From Streptomyces sp. NBC_01669 (GTDB taxonomy: Bacteria; Actinomycetota; Actinomycetes; Streptomycetales; Streptomycetaceae): DNA of 64,000 nucleotides. Where the stretch lies: the NCBI RefSeq assembly GCF_026339735.1, contig NZ_JAPEQG010000001.1, positions 5,828,001-5,892,000 on the forward strand. Reading direction: 5' to 3'. The notes beneath the pieces are model-generated. The model saw only the letters and a list, made by a program, of their open reading frames with translations. It did no database searches and was not told the origin of the DNA. Positions 53,470-61,277 of this stretch are shown here, in pieces (position 1 is the stretch's first letter; the number at the start of each line of letters is the position of its first letter). The translations under genes and the position numbers were made by a program.

Positions 53470-54573
53470 TCACTTCCGCGGCGGCGCCGTCGACCCCCGC
53501 ACCATCAGCTCCGCCGCGATCGTCGCGATGCCTCCGGGCGGCGGGGTCTCCTTGCCCATCGCCAGCCGGCCGGCCCGCGCGCCCGCCTCGAACAGCGGCA
53601 GCCGTACGGTCGTCAGGGCCGGGACCGCGTCCACCGAGAACGGCAGGTCGTCGAAACCGGCCACGGAGATGTCCTCGGGGATACGCAGACCGCGGTCCCG
53701 GATCGCCGCGCTCGCGCCCAGGGCCACGGTGTCGTTGGCGGCGACGATCGCCGTCACCTCCGGTTCGCGGCGCAGGAGTTCGAGCGTCGCGTCGTAACCT
53801 GACCGGCGGTCGTACGGACCGTGGACGGTGAGACGATCCTCGTCCCGGGCGTTCGCGAGACGCCCTTCCGTGGTCGTGTCGTCCCCGTACAGGCCCGCCG
53901 CCGCCATCGCGTCGCGGTGCCCTTCCAGCCGGTGGCGCGTCGTCGTCCGCTCCACCGGGCCCGCGACATAACCGATCCGCCGGTGGCCGAGCGTCAGCAG
54001 GTGCTCGGTGAGGCGTCGGCCGCCGCCCCGGTTGTCGAAGGCGAGCGCCGCCACGACCGCTTCGCCCTCGGGCAGCGGGGGCCGCCCGCACAGCACCACC
54101 CTGGTCCCGGCGTCCGCGAGTTTCGCCAGCTTCGCTGCCATCGCCGCCTGGTGCGCCGGGTCCTCCACCGCGCCGCCGGTGAGAATGACGGCCGCGGCGC
54201 GCTGACGCTGGAGCAGGGTGAGGTAGGTGAGTTCGCGTGCGGGGGAGCCACCGGTGTTGCAGACGACGGCGAGCTTCTCGCCCCCGGCCCGCCCTGAGCC
54301 GTCGCCCGGCCCGCCGATCTCGGTCTGCGCCGCCCCGGCCATGATCCCGAAGAACGGGTCGGCGATGTCGTTGACCAGGATGCCGACCAGGTCGGACGTG
54401 GCGGCGGCGAGCGAGCTGGCCGGTCCGTTGAGTACGTAGTCCAGGTCGTCCACCGCGCGCAGCACCCGCTCCCGGGTGGACGCCGCCACCGGGTAGTTGC
54501 CGTTGAGCACACGCGACACGGTGGCGGGCGACACCCGGGCGCGAGCCGCCACGTCCGCGAGGGTGACTGTCAT
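53470..54573 (-). CDS. LacI-family transcriptional regulator
   Basis: The 367-residue protein has the LacI N-terminal helix-turn-helix (MTVTLADVAARARVSPATVS, then RVLNGNYPVAASTRERV) with hinge helix NGPASSLAAA. The effector domain contains VGILVNDIADPFFGIMAGA, RRLTEHLLTLGHRRIGYV, AIVAANDTVALGASAAIRD and DISVAGFDDLPFSVDAVPAL. It is divergent from the Gfo/Idh–DUF993–epimerase operon, with a LacI-type operator between; it is the likely repressor. ATG 54573 was chosen as the family start; residues upstream are not LacI-like. Confidence 0.94.
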   Translation of the reverse strand: MTVTLADVAARARVSPATVSRVLNGNYPVAASTRERVLRAVDDLDYVLNGPASSLAAATSDLVGILVNDIADPFFGIMAGAAQTEIGGPGDGSGRAGGEKLAVVCNTGGSPARELTYLTLLQRQRAAAVILTGGAVEDPAHQAAMAAKLAKLADAGTRVVLCGRPPLPEGEAVVAALAFDNRGGGRRLTEHLLTLGHRRIGYVAGPVERTTTRHRLEGHRDAMAAAGLYGDDTTTEGRLANARDEDRLTVHGPYDRRSGYDATLELLRREPEVTAIVAANDTVALGASAAIRDRGLRIPEDISVAGFDDLPFSVDAVPALTTVRLPLFEAGARAGRLAMGKETPPPGGIATIAAELMVRGSTAPPRK

Positions 54574-54644
54574 CGCTTCCTCCGAGGGTTTTGGACGGAG
54601 CCCTCTTGTCCGGGCCGCTGTCGGCAGGCTAGCGTCATACCGCA

Positions 54645-54660
54645 TAGAAAGCGCTTGCTA
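54645..54660. promoter_or_regulatory. LacI-type operator between regulator and sugar operon
   Basis: TAGAAAGCGCTTGCTA is nearly palindromic about the central CG (GAAAGCGCTTGC), the classic LacI/GalR half-site arrangement. It lies 22 bases before the first operon gene. Confidence 0.7.
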
Positions 54661-54681
54661 CGGCTGTATGGAGGGAACTTC

Positions 54682-55833
54682 GTGACACGCAGGACAGTGC
54701 GCATCGCCATGAACGGCGTCACGGGTCGCATGGGATACCGGCAGCACCTGGTGCGCTCGATCCTCGCGATCCGCGAGCAGGGCGGCCTCGACCTCGGCGA
54801 CGGCGAGGTGCTGTGGCCCGAGCCCGTCCTCGTCGGCCGCCGCGCCCATGCGCTGGAGGAACTCGCCGCCCAGCACGGTCTGACCGAGTGGTCGACCGAC
54901 CTCGACGCGGTCCTCGCGGACGACACCATCGACATCTACTTCGACGCCCAGGTCACCTCGGCCCGCGTCGAAGCGATCAAGAAGGCGATCGCCGCGGGCA
55001 AGCACATCTACACCGAGAAGCCCACCGCGACGGACGTCGAGGGCGCACTGGAGCTGGCCCGCCTCGCCAAGGACGCCGGGATCAAGCACGGCGTCGTCCA
55101 GGACAAGATCTTCCTGCCGGGCCTGCTGAAGCTGAAGCGCCTCATCGACGGCGGCTTCTTCGGCGAGATCCTCTCCGTGCGCGGCGAGTTCGGCTACTGG
55201 GTCTTCGAGGGCGACTGGCAGGAGGCCCAGCGCCCCTCCTGGAACTACCGTGCCGAGGACGGCGGCGGCATCGTCGTCGACATGTTCCCGCACTGGGAGT
55301 ACGTGCTCCACGAGCTGTTCGGCCAGGTCAAGACCGTTCAGGCGCACGTCCAGACGCACATCCCGCAGCGCTGGGACGAGCAGGGCAAGCCGTACGCCGC
55401 CACCGCCGACGACGCCGCCTACGGCATCTTCCAGCTAGCCGGCGGCGCCGTCGCCCAGATCAACTCCTCCTGGACCGTCCGCGTCAACCGCGACGAACTC
55501 GTCGAGTTCCAGGTCGACGGAACGCACGGCTCCGCCGTTGCCGGGCTGCGCAACTGCCGCGTCCAGCACCGCTCGGCCACCCCCAAGCCGGTCTGGAACC
55601 CCGACCTCCCGGTCACCGAGTCGTTCCGCGACCAGTGGCAGGAAGTCCCCGACAACGCCGTCTTCGACAACGGCTTCAAGGCCCAGTGGGAGCTCTTCCT
55701 GCGCCACATCGTGCTCGACGAGCCGTACACCTGGGACCTGATGGCCGGCGCCCGCGGTGTCCAGCTCGCCGAGCTCGGGCTCAAGTCCTCCGCCGAGGGC
55801 CGACGCCTGGACGTACCGGAGCTGACGCTGTGA
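54682..55833 (+). CDS. Gfo/Idh/MocA-family oxidoreductase
   Basis: The 383-residue NAD(P)-dependent dehydrogenase has the Rossmann start VRIAMNGVTGRMGYRQHLVR and the conserved GKHIYTEKPTATDVEGALEL (E-K-P signature), then the second catalytic region in EDGGGIVVDMFPHWEYVLHEL with Asp/His in place. GTG 54682 follows GGAGGG. These enzymes oxidise or reduce sugars or inositols. The stop overlaps the DUF993 gene as GTGA. The family is plain; the substrate is not. Confidence 0.92.
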   Translation: MTRRTVRIAMNGVTGRMGYRQHLVRSILAIREQGGLDLGDGEVLWPEPVLVGRRAHALEELAAQHGLTEWSTDLDAVLADDTIDIYFDAQVTSARVEAIKKAIAAGKHIYTEKPTATDVEGALELARLAKDAGIKHGVVQDKIFLPGLLKLKRLIDGGFFGEILSVRGEFGYWVFEGDWQEAQRPSWNYRAEDGGGIVVDMFPHWEYVLHELFGQVKTVQAHVQTHIPQRWDEQGKPYAATADDAAYGIFQLAGGAVAQINSSWTVRVNRDELVEFQVDGTHGSAVAGLRNCRVQHRSATPKPVWNPDLPVTESFRDQWQEVPDNAVFDNGFKAQWELFLRHIVLDEPYTWDLMAGARGVQLAELGLKSSAEGRRLDVPELTL

Positions 55834-56975
55834 CGATCCATCTCCCGCAGGGCCCGTACGAACCCCGAACCACCCCGCTCGACCTCGCACCGGCCGGGGC
55901 TCCGCTCGCCTCCCGTACGGTCTTCTCCGCCGCCCATGTCGTCGCCGACCCGTACGCCGACATCAGCCCCGACGACCCCGCGGCCGTCGACTGGGACGCC
56001 ACTCTCGCCTTCCGCCGCCATCTGTGGTCGCACGGCCTCGGCGTCGCCGAAGCCATGGACACCGCCCAGCGCGGCATGGGTCTGGACTGGGCCGGCGCCG
56101 CCGAGCTCATCCGCCGCTCCGCCGCCGAGGCAAAGGCCGTCGGCGGCCGGATCGCATGCGGCGTCGGCACCGACCAGCTCCCCGCAGGGCCCGCCACGCT
56201 CGCCGAGGTGAAGGCCGCGTACGAGGAGCAGCTCACCCTCGTCGAGGAGAGCGGCGCCCAGGCCATCCTGATGGCGTCCCGCGCCCTCGCCGCCGCGGCG
56301 AACGGCCCCGAGGACTACCTGGAGACGTACGCACACCTGCTGCGCCAGGCCTCGGAGCCGGTCGTCCTGCACTGGCTCGGCCCGATGTTCGACCCCGCGC
56401 TGGAGGGGTACTGGGGCTCATCGGACCTCGACGCCGCCACCGGCACCTTCCTGAAGGTCATCGCCGAACACCCCGACAAGGTCGACGGCATCAAGATCTC
56501 GCTCCTCGACGCCGAGCGCGAGATCGACGTACGCCGCCGTCTTCCCGGTGGGGTCCGCTGCTACACCGGCGACGACTTCAACTACCCCGAGCTGATCGCG
56601 GGCGACGACCGGGGCTTCAGCCACGCCCTGCTCGGCATCTTCGACCCGCTCGGCCCGTTGGCCGCCCACGCGGTACGCGTCCTGGACACCGGGGACGTGA
56701 AGGGCTTCCGCGAACTCCTCGACCCCACGGTCGAGCTGTCCCGGCACCTCTTCCAGGCGCCCACTCGCTTCTACAAGACGGGCGTGGTCTTCCTCGCCTG
56801 GCTGGCCGGCCACCAGGACCACTTCACGATGGTCGGCGGCCTCCAGTCCGCCCGTTCACTGCCCCACCTGGCGAAGGCGTACGAACTCGCCGACCGACTG
56901 GGCCTGTTCCCCGACCCGGAGCTGGCCGAATCCCGGATGCGCGCCCTGCTCACGGTCAACGGAGGTGTCCGGTGA
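55830..56975 (+). CDS. DUF993 protein (dihydrodipicolinate-synthase-like aldolase)
   Basis: The 381-residue protein fits the DUF993 group of DapA/NAL-superfamily barrels. Visible parts are YADISPDDPAAVDWDATLAF, GLGVAEAMDTAQRGMGLDW, then the KIS strand (VDGIKISLLDAEREIDVR), where the lysine is placed like the Schiff-base Lys of DHDPS enzymes, and PTRFYKTGVVFLAWLAGHQD. An aldolase or lyase acting on a keto-sugar acid is likely. It is translationally coupled to both neighbours. Confidence 0.85.
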   Translation: MTIHLPQGPYEPRTTPLDLAPAGAPLASRTVFSAAHVVADPYADISPDDPAAVDWDATLAFRRHLWSHGLGVAEAMDTAQRGMGLDWAGAAELIRRSAAEAKAVGGRIACGVGTDQLPAGPATLAEVKAAYEEQLTLVEESGAQAILMASRALAAAANGPEDYLETYAHLLRQASEPVVLHWLGPMFDPALEGYWGSSDLDAATGTFLKVIAEHPDKVDGIKISLLDAEREIDVRRRLPGGVRCYTGDDFNYPELIAGDDRGFSHALLGIFDPLGPLAAHAVRVLDTGDVKGFRELLDPTVELSRHLFQAPTRFYKTGVVFLAWLAGHQDHFTMVGGLQSARSLPHLAKAYELADRLGLFPDPELAESRMRALLTVNGGVR

Positions 56976-57802
56976 CGGACGTGTCGCGTCTGAGCATCAA
57001 CCAGGAGACCATCAAGCAATGGTCGCTGCCCGAGCTCACCGAGGGTTGCGTCAAGGCGGGCATCGACAAGGTCGGCCTGTGGCGGGGCCCTGTCCAGGAG
57101 TACGGAGTCGAGCGCACCGCGCAGCTTCTGAAGGACGCGGGCCTGACCGTCACCAGCCTCTGCCGGGGCGGCTTCTTCACCGCGCTCGACCCGGCCGAAC
57201 GGGCCCGGGCCCTGGACGACAACCGTGCGGCGATCGACGAGGCGGCGGCCCTGTCCACCGACACCCTGGTCCTGGTCTCCGGCGGTCTCCCGCCCGGCAG
57301 CCGCGATCTCCACGGCGCCCGCGAACGCATTGCGGAAGCGCTTGCCGAGCTGGGCCCGTATGCGCAGGAACGCGGTGTACGCCTGGCGATCGAACCGCTG
57401 CACCCGATGTTCGCCTCGGACCGCTGTGTCGTCTCCACCCTGTCCCAGGCCCTGGACATCGCGGAGCACTTCCCGGCGGAGCAGGTCGGTGTGGTCGTCG
57501 ACACGTACCACATCTGGTGGGACGACCAGGCGGCCGCACAGATCGCGAGGGCGGGGGAGGGCGGCCGTATCCACTCGTTCCAGCTGGCGGACTGGATCAC
57601 CCCGCTCCCGGCGGGCGTACTCGTCGGACGGGGGCAACTCGGCGACGGGAGCATCGACTTCCGCGCATTCCGCGAGATGGTCGAGGCCACCGGCTTCGAC
57701 GGACCGATCGAGGTGGAGATCTTCAACGAGGACCTGTGGGCGCGCGACGGCGCCGAGGTCCTCGCGGAGGTCGCGGCGCGGTACGTCGAGCACGCCTGCT
57801 GA
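56972..57802 (+). CDS. Sugar phosphate isomerase/epimerase (second copy type)
   Basis: The 276-residue TIM-barrel protein starts VTDVSRLSINQETIKQWSLP. Family residues include VRLAIEPLHPMFASDR (Glu), VVVDTYHIWWDD (Asp/His), RIHSFQLADWITPLP and IEVEIFNEDLWAR (Glu), a typical metal site. It overlaps the DUF993 stop as GTGA with GGAGGTG upstream. It resembles but is distinct from the epimerase at 51.1 kb. It completes a three-gene catabolic unit. Confidence 0.9.
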   Translation: MTDVSRLSINQETIKQWSLPELTEGCVKAGIDKVGLWRGPVQEYGVERTAQLLKDAGLTVTSLCRGGFFTALDPAERARALDDNRAAIDEAAALSTDTLVLVSGGLPPGSRDLHGARERIAEALAELGPYAQERGVRLAIEPLHPMFASDRCVVSTLSQALDIAEHFPAEQVGVVVDTYHIWWDDQAAAQIARAGEGGRIHSFQLADWITPLPAGVLVGRGQLGDGSIDFRAFREMVEATGFDGPIEVEIFNEDLWARDGAEVLAEVAARYVEHAC

Positions 57803-57842
57803 GAGCGGATTCGAAGCGGCGGGTAAAGACATCGCAAAGGGG

Positions 57843-57965
57843 TGCAACCCTTCCGTACCCTGCCGGGTCGTATCTTGCGTCGGGCGCTTCCGGGAGGGAT
57901 CCGGGGGGATCGGGAAGCCCTGACGGGGGGAAAGCGAGAGGGGTCCGGTCTTCTGACCGGACCCC
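57843..57965 (+). ncRNA. Candidate small RNA with terminator
   Basis: Downstream of the sugar operon a structured stretch contains GGGCGCTTCC and GGGAAGCCC able to pair, an inner GGATCC/GGATC stem, and a perfect terminator hairpin (GGGGTCCGGTC TTCT GACCGGACCCC, 57940–57965) followed by ATTTC. A TGCAACCC at 57843 and CGTATC at 57869 might be promoter elements, but their spacing is long. Could instead be just the operon's 3' end. Confidence 0.35.
57940..57965. terminator. Terminator between the sugar operon and SLT gene
   Basis: An 11-bp perfect stem with a TTCT loop and T-rich tail; serves the plus-strand transcript and, on the other strand, the converging SLT gene about 100 bases away. Confidence 0.85.
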
Positions 57966-58064
57966 ATTTCGTCTTACCGGGAACGTCTCGTACGGCTCCT
58001 GTGGCCGGTCGGACCGGACCGGGCCGGCTCGGTAGCCGCCGAGATCGGTTTCATCGCAAGCTGA

Positions 58065-58532
58065 TCAGTAGGCCGAGTTGACGTTGTCGATCGAGCCGTA
58101 GCGGTGGGCCGCGTAGTTGCAGGCGGCGGTGATGTTGGCGACCGGGTCGTAGATGTTCCACGAGGTGCCGGGGACGTGGTACGCCTTGAAGGTCGGGTCT
58201 ATGACCTGGAGCAGACCCTTGGACGGGATGCCCTTGGCGGCATTCGAGTCCCAGTTGTTGATGGCGTTGGGGTTGCCGGAGGACTCGCGCATCAGGTTCT
58301 TGTAGATGCCGTTGTAGGAGCCCGGGATGCCTTGCGCCCGCATGATCTCCAGTGACTGGTTGATCCAGGTGTTGACGCTGCCGCCGGCCTGGGCGGGGGT
58401 GGCGGCCGAGGCGGCCGGGGCACTGACGAGGGAACCGGCGACGACTGCGGCGCCGGCGGCGGCCATGCCCAGCGAGATCTTCTTCGTCTGGGCCATGCGA
58501 GCGAACTTCTTGGACATCGCGGAGATCTGCAT
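58065..58532 (-). CDS. Secreted lytic transglycosylase (SLT-domain protein)
   Basis: The 155-residue protein has a signal peptide (TKKISLGMAAAGAAVVAGSL, cut near ASAATP). A single SLT/lysozyme-like domain carries the catalytic glutamate in NLMRESSGNPNAINNWD, and GIPSKGLLQVIDPTFKAYHV and ANITAACNYAAHRYGS follow. It cleaves peptidoglycan glycan strands. The ATG at 58532 has GAAGAGG at good spacing. It is a short form without LysM or other cell-wall-binding domains. The AT-rich leader upstream is unusual. Confidence 0.92.
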   Translation of the reverse strand: MQISAMSKKFARMAQTKKISLGMAAAGAAVVAGSLVSAPAASAATPAQAGGSVNTWINQSLEIMRAQGIPGSYNGIYKNLMRESSGNPNAINNWDSNAAKGIPSKGLLQVIDPTFKAYHVPGTSWNIYDPVANITAACNYAAHRYGSIDNVNSAY

Positions 58533-59060
58533 CGGAAATTACCTCTTCCGTGGGGATGCCAAGAATTCTTAAACGGGGTTCAAGTTCCGGTCAATGACCC
58601 TCATTACTATCGGGATACGTACAGGGAACGGGCAACAGTGTCCGAAATGGCCGTAAACGGGCCATGAGAGGGGCTCTTTGCCCTACTAAGTCGTATCATG
58701 GTGACGCATGCCATATCGCCCACATCACACGACAGAAGTATTAAATCCCCCCAAAACGGACATAGATATATTGCCCTGCACCACCCGAAGAGCCCTCTAT
58801 TCGCTTCGCCACGCGTAATGAATAAAAAGCGCAATGCAATGAAGGCGCGGTCGGCCCATTCAATGCGGCCAGGGAGCCCGAGGGGGTGGGCGCCGAGCCT
58901 CTCCGGACCATCCGGCTCGTCTGGAGCAGCCGGCTGCGGATCTGCCTGGCCCCGCATGCGAGCGGGGGTGACTCACCGGCTGCTGGACGGCGTCAGGGGC
59001 TTTCTGGGCCAGGAGCGTCGAGCCGGACAGAGCCGGCGCCGCGGCATGGGCCCCGGCGGG
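58533..59060. other. AT-rich leader and gene-free region upstream of the SLT gene
   Basis: Bases about 58560–58860 are far less GC-rich than their surroundings, including the run ATTAAATCCCCCCAAAACGG and AATGAATAAAAAGCG. The SLT promoter must lie here. No known riboswitch core, in particular no clear ydaO-type c-di-AMP element, was recognised. The rest to 59060 is GC-rich and without a gene I can support. Confidence 0.5.
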
Positions 59061-59396
59061 TCACCACCGGTCGCCGACACGCACCTTGTCCCACCGGCTC
59101 TTGGATATGCACAGCTCGTGCGCGTCGTCGTCCAGCTCGATCTGCCAGCACGCCGGATGCCGGTGCGAGACACGGTGGGTGCCGGTCCGCACCGTGCGGC
59201 ACGACCTCTTGGTCTTGCCGTTGCTCCGGGACGTGGTGCACTGCCTCTTCGTGACTGGCTCGGTCGTCCACGTGGTGCGGGCCGGCTTGTACTCCTTCTC
59301 GGTTACGGTGCCGTGCACCTTGCTGCTGCCACAGGAGGCCAGCAGCAGTACGGTCACGGACACCGCCGCCAGGGCGGCGATCCGGCGGAAAGGCAT
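59061..59396 (-). CDS. Small cysteine-containing lipoprotein
   Basis: The 111-residue lipoprotein has signal and lipobox RRIAALAAVSVTVLLLASCG (Cys22 lipidated). The mature domain starts KVHGTVTEKEYKPARTTWTT and ends DELCISKSRWDKVRVGDRW-like, with four further cysteines suggesting disulfides. Small lipoproteins of this sort with a VGD-x-W end are common in Streptomyces and phages of the group; the function is unknown. GAGGACC precedes the ATG at 59396. Confidence 0.8.
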   Translation of the reverse strand: MPFRRIAALAAVSVTVLLLASCGSSKVHGTVTEKEYKPARTTWTTEPVTKRQCTTSRSNGKTKRSCRTVRTGTHRVSHRHPACWQIELDDDAHELCISKSRWDKVRVGDRW

Positions 59397-59585
59397 GGGC
59401 AGGTCCTCTGTAGCAAAGGGGGCGATGCCGGGCCGGGTCGGGAGTGTGGCGACGGCGCTGGTCAGCGCAGCATCATAGGGACGGTTGCCTGCGCGCCGCC
59501 AGACGATCCGGCGGAACGACGGTCGCTCCCCGGCGAGCCGGGCGTCCTCGGGCATGGGTGCCGGCAGTTCCAGCCCGACCTGCGC

Positions 59586-60392
59586 CTACGCGGAGCGTGG
59601 CGCGGTGGGATTCGCTGTCACCAGGATGAGCGGAACGCCGTCACAGGGCCGTAGTTGGAGTCCGTCATGTTCGATGCCGGCGGTCCGGCCGGTCAGTACC
59701 GTCGCGAAAATCGGGTCCTTGGCGAGTGAGCCGACCATGTATTGGGGGTCGGTGGAGGCGGCGACCCGGCCGCGTGCGTTCACCAGGCGGGCGGGTTCCG
59801 GCAGGCGTTGGAGCAGGGGCATGACGACCGCTTCGAAGCGCCGCAGGTAGACGTCGGCAGCCGTCACTCCCATGAAGCGTCCTCCTACCGTCACCGGTGC
59901 GGAGAGAGTGAGGCTGTATTCGTCGGAGCAGAGGTAGTCGACGTACGGCCCGGCGACGGCCCGCTGCCCGGTGTCGCGGGGCAGGGTGTACCAGTCCCAG
60001 TGGGTGTAGTCGGAGTAGGGCGAGCGCTCCGGGTCCAGGTCGAGCAACAGCGGATGCACGGACCCGTCCGCGGCGGTCTGCCACCACTCGAGCCACGCCG
60101 GTACGTCGTCGAGCAGTCCTGGTGCCGCGACGAAGCCGAGCCCCGAGACCAGTTCGTACTGGGCGAGGCGGGCATGCAGGCCGGGGCGGAGCGCGGCCAG
60201 ATCGGCCGAGACCGGACGGCGGCCGCCCGCGACGGCCGGGGCGAGCACCGCCTCGGTGTCCGCAGCAGTCCTGGCCACGGCGTCGAAGACTCCTTCGAGC
60301 GCATCACGGACACGGGCGGCCGCGTCGGCGACGGTCATCTCGTCACGTAGGACCGGTCCGGCCTCGCTTCCGAGACGGGGACTGCTGCCCAT
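59586..60392 (-). CDS. Soluble cache-domain sensor protein
   Basis: The 268-residue protein has the pattern of a single dCache-like ligand-binding domain: a helical start (RVRDALEGVFDAVARTAADTE), WLEWWQTAADG, SDYTHWDWYTLPRD, YSLTLSAPVTVGGRFMGVTA and ADVYLRRFEAVVMPLLQR. There is no signal peptide, transmembrane helix or output domain, so it is cytosolic, unlike usual cache receptors. It starts 50 bases inside the GntR gene, on the same strand, and is preceded by GGAGG. It is probably a ligand-binding partner of that regulator or of the transporter divergent to it. Confidence 0.75.
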   Translation of the reverse strand: MGSSPRLGSEAGPVLRDEMTVADAAARVRDALEGVFDAVARTAADTEAVLAPAVAGGRRPVSADLAALRPGLHARLAQYELVSGLGFVAAPGLLDDVPAWLEWWQTAADGSVHPLLLDLDPERSPYSDYTHWDWYTLPRDTGQRAVAGPYVDYLCSDEYSLTLSAPVTVGGRFMGVTAADVYLRRFEAVVMPLLQRLPEPARLVNARGRVAASTDPQYMVGSLAKDPIFATVLTGRTAGIEHDGLQLRPCDGVPLILVTANPTAPRSA

Positions 60393-61164
60393 CGGGGGCC
60401 TCCTTCGGACGTGGACCGCGCGCACCGTCGGCAGAGCCGAGGCGGAGTTCGATCAGGCGCGCCATGGAGGCCTGCACGCATTGTTCGGCCAGGGCCCTGG
60501 CACGGTCATCCGCCCCATCATGCACGGCCGAGATTACGGCGCGGTGACGATCCACGGAGTCCTTGAGATGCTCGTCCTCGCCGAGCGGGAGGCGCAGCAG
60601 TGCCCCCAGTTCGGTCTGGAGGGTGACCTCTTCCCTGGTCAGCCGGGCGGACTGGGCGGCCGCGGCCAGTTCGACATGGAAGCGCCCGACGATGCGACTG
60701 CGCGCCCCGGAGTCCTTGGCGTCCACCAACTCTTCCAGAGACCTGCGCAGTTGCCGCAGATCATCGGGCTCGGTGCGCTGGGCCGCGAGCCGGGCGGCGG
60801 TCCCGGACACGGCCGCCCAGTGGTCGGCGAGATCGCGGAGTTCCTCGGTGCTCCACTCGGCGAGACGGGCCAGGAGCCGGTCCTCCGCGGGGCCGTCGGG
60901 CACGGTGACGAAGCTGCCTCCGCCACGCCCTCTGCGGGTGGTGACCAGCCCCTGCTGCCGCAACGCCATCAGGGCTTCCCGCAGGGTCACGGTGGAGACG
61001 CCGAGCTGGGCCGCAAGGTCGGTCTCGCCGGGGAGTTGCTCGCCGTCGGCGAGCAGCCCGAGGTCGATGGCGTCACCGAGCCGCCGCACGACGGCGTCCA
61101 CGCGGGCCAGGGTGTCGACGGGTGTGAAGACGACTCTGCGGGCGCCGGGTTTGTCTCGGTTCAC
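60343..61164 (-). CDS. GntR/FadR-family transcriptional regulator
   Basis: The 273-residue protein has the N-terminal winged helix (RLGDAIDLGLLADGEQLPGE, VSTVTLREALMALRQQGLVT, RRGRGGGSFVTV) and an all-helical FadR/FCD effector domain with the metal-binding His residues (RFHVELAAAA, RHRAVISAV). GTG 61164 was preferred because AAGGTGG lies ahead; a GTG at 61188 is an alternative. It overlaps the cache gene by 50 bases and is divergent from the polyamine-type ABC transporter. Two short palindromes lie in the shared promoter. Confidence 0.9.
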   Translation of the reverse strand: MNRDKPGARRVVFTPVDTLARVDAVVRRLGDAIDLGLLADGEQLPGETDLAAQLGVSTVTLREALMALRQQGLVTTRRGRGGGSFVTVPDGPAEDRLLARLAEWSTEELRDLADHWAAVSGTAARLAAQRTEPDDLRQLRRSLEELVDAKDSGARSRIVGRFHVELAAAAQSARLTREEVTLQTELGALLRLPLGEDEHLKDSVDRHRAVISAVHDGADDRARALAEQCVQASMARLIELRLGSADGARGPRPKEAPDGQQSPSRKRGRTGPT

Positions 61165-61175
61165 GATCACCACCT

Positions 61176-61187
61176 TGCCAGTTGGCA
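61176..61187. promoter_or_regulatory. Palindrome TGCCAGTTGGCA next to the GntR start
   Basis: A 12-bp perfect inverted repeat with five-base arms about GT. It overlaps the upstream alternative start of the regulator and could be its own operator. Confidence 0.35.
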
Positions 61188-61222
61188 CAGCCTTTACCTT
61201 AGCGGGGCCTTGAAATTTGAAC

Positions 61223-61234
61223 TATGACTTCATA
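61223..61234. promoter_or_regulatory. Palindrome TATGACTTCATA before the ABC transporter operon
   Basis: Perfect 12-bp inverted repeat (TATGA/TCATA) extended by AAC…GTT on both sides with one offset; A+T-rich, as many FadR-type operators are. It lies about 45 bases before the ATPase start. Confidence 0.4.
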
Positions 61235-61277
61235 TGTTTACGGCCAACTCCCGACAGCACCAGAAAGGTTCCCGCCC

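Noticed and set aside
58533..58860. ydaO-type c-di-AMP riboswitch before the SLT gene
   Set aside because: Cell-wall hydrolases in actinobacteria often carry one, but the conserved core was not recognised in either strand.
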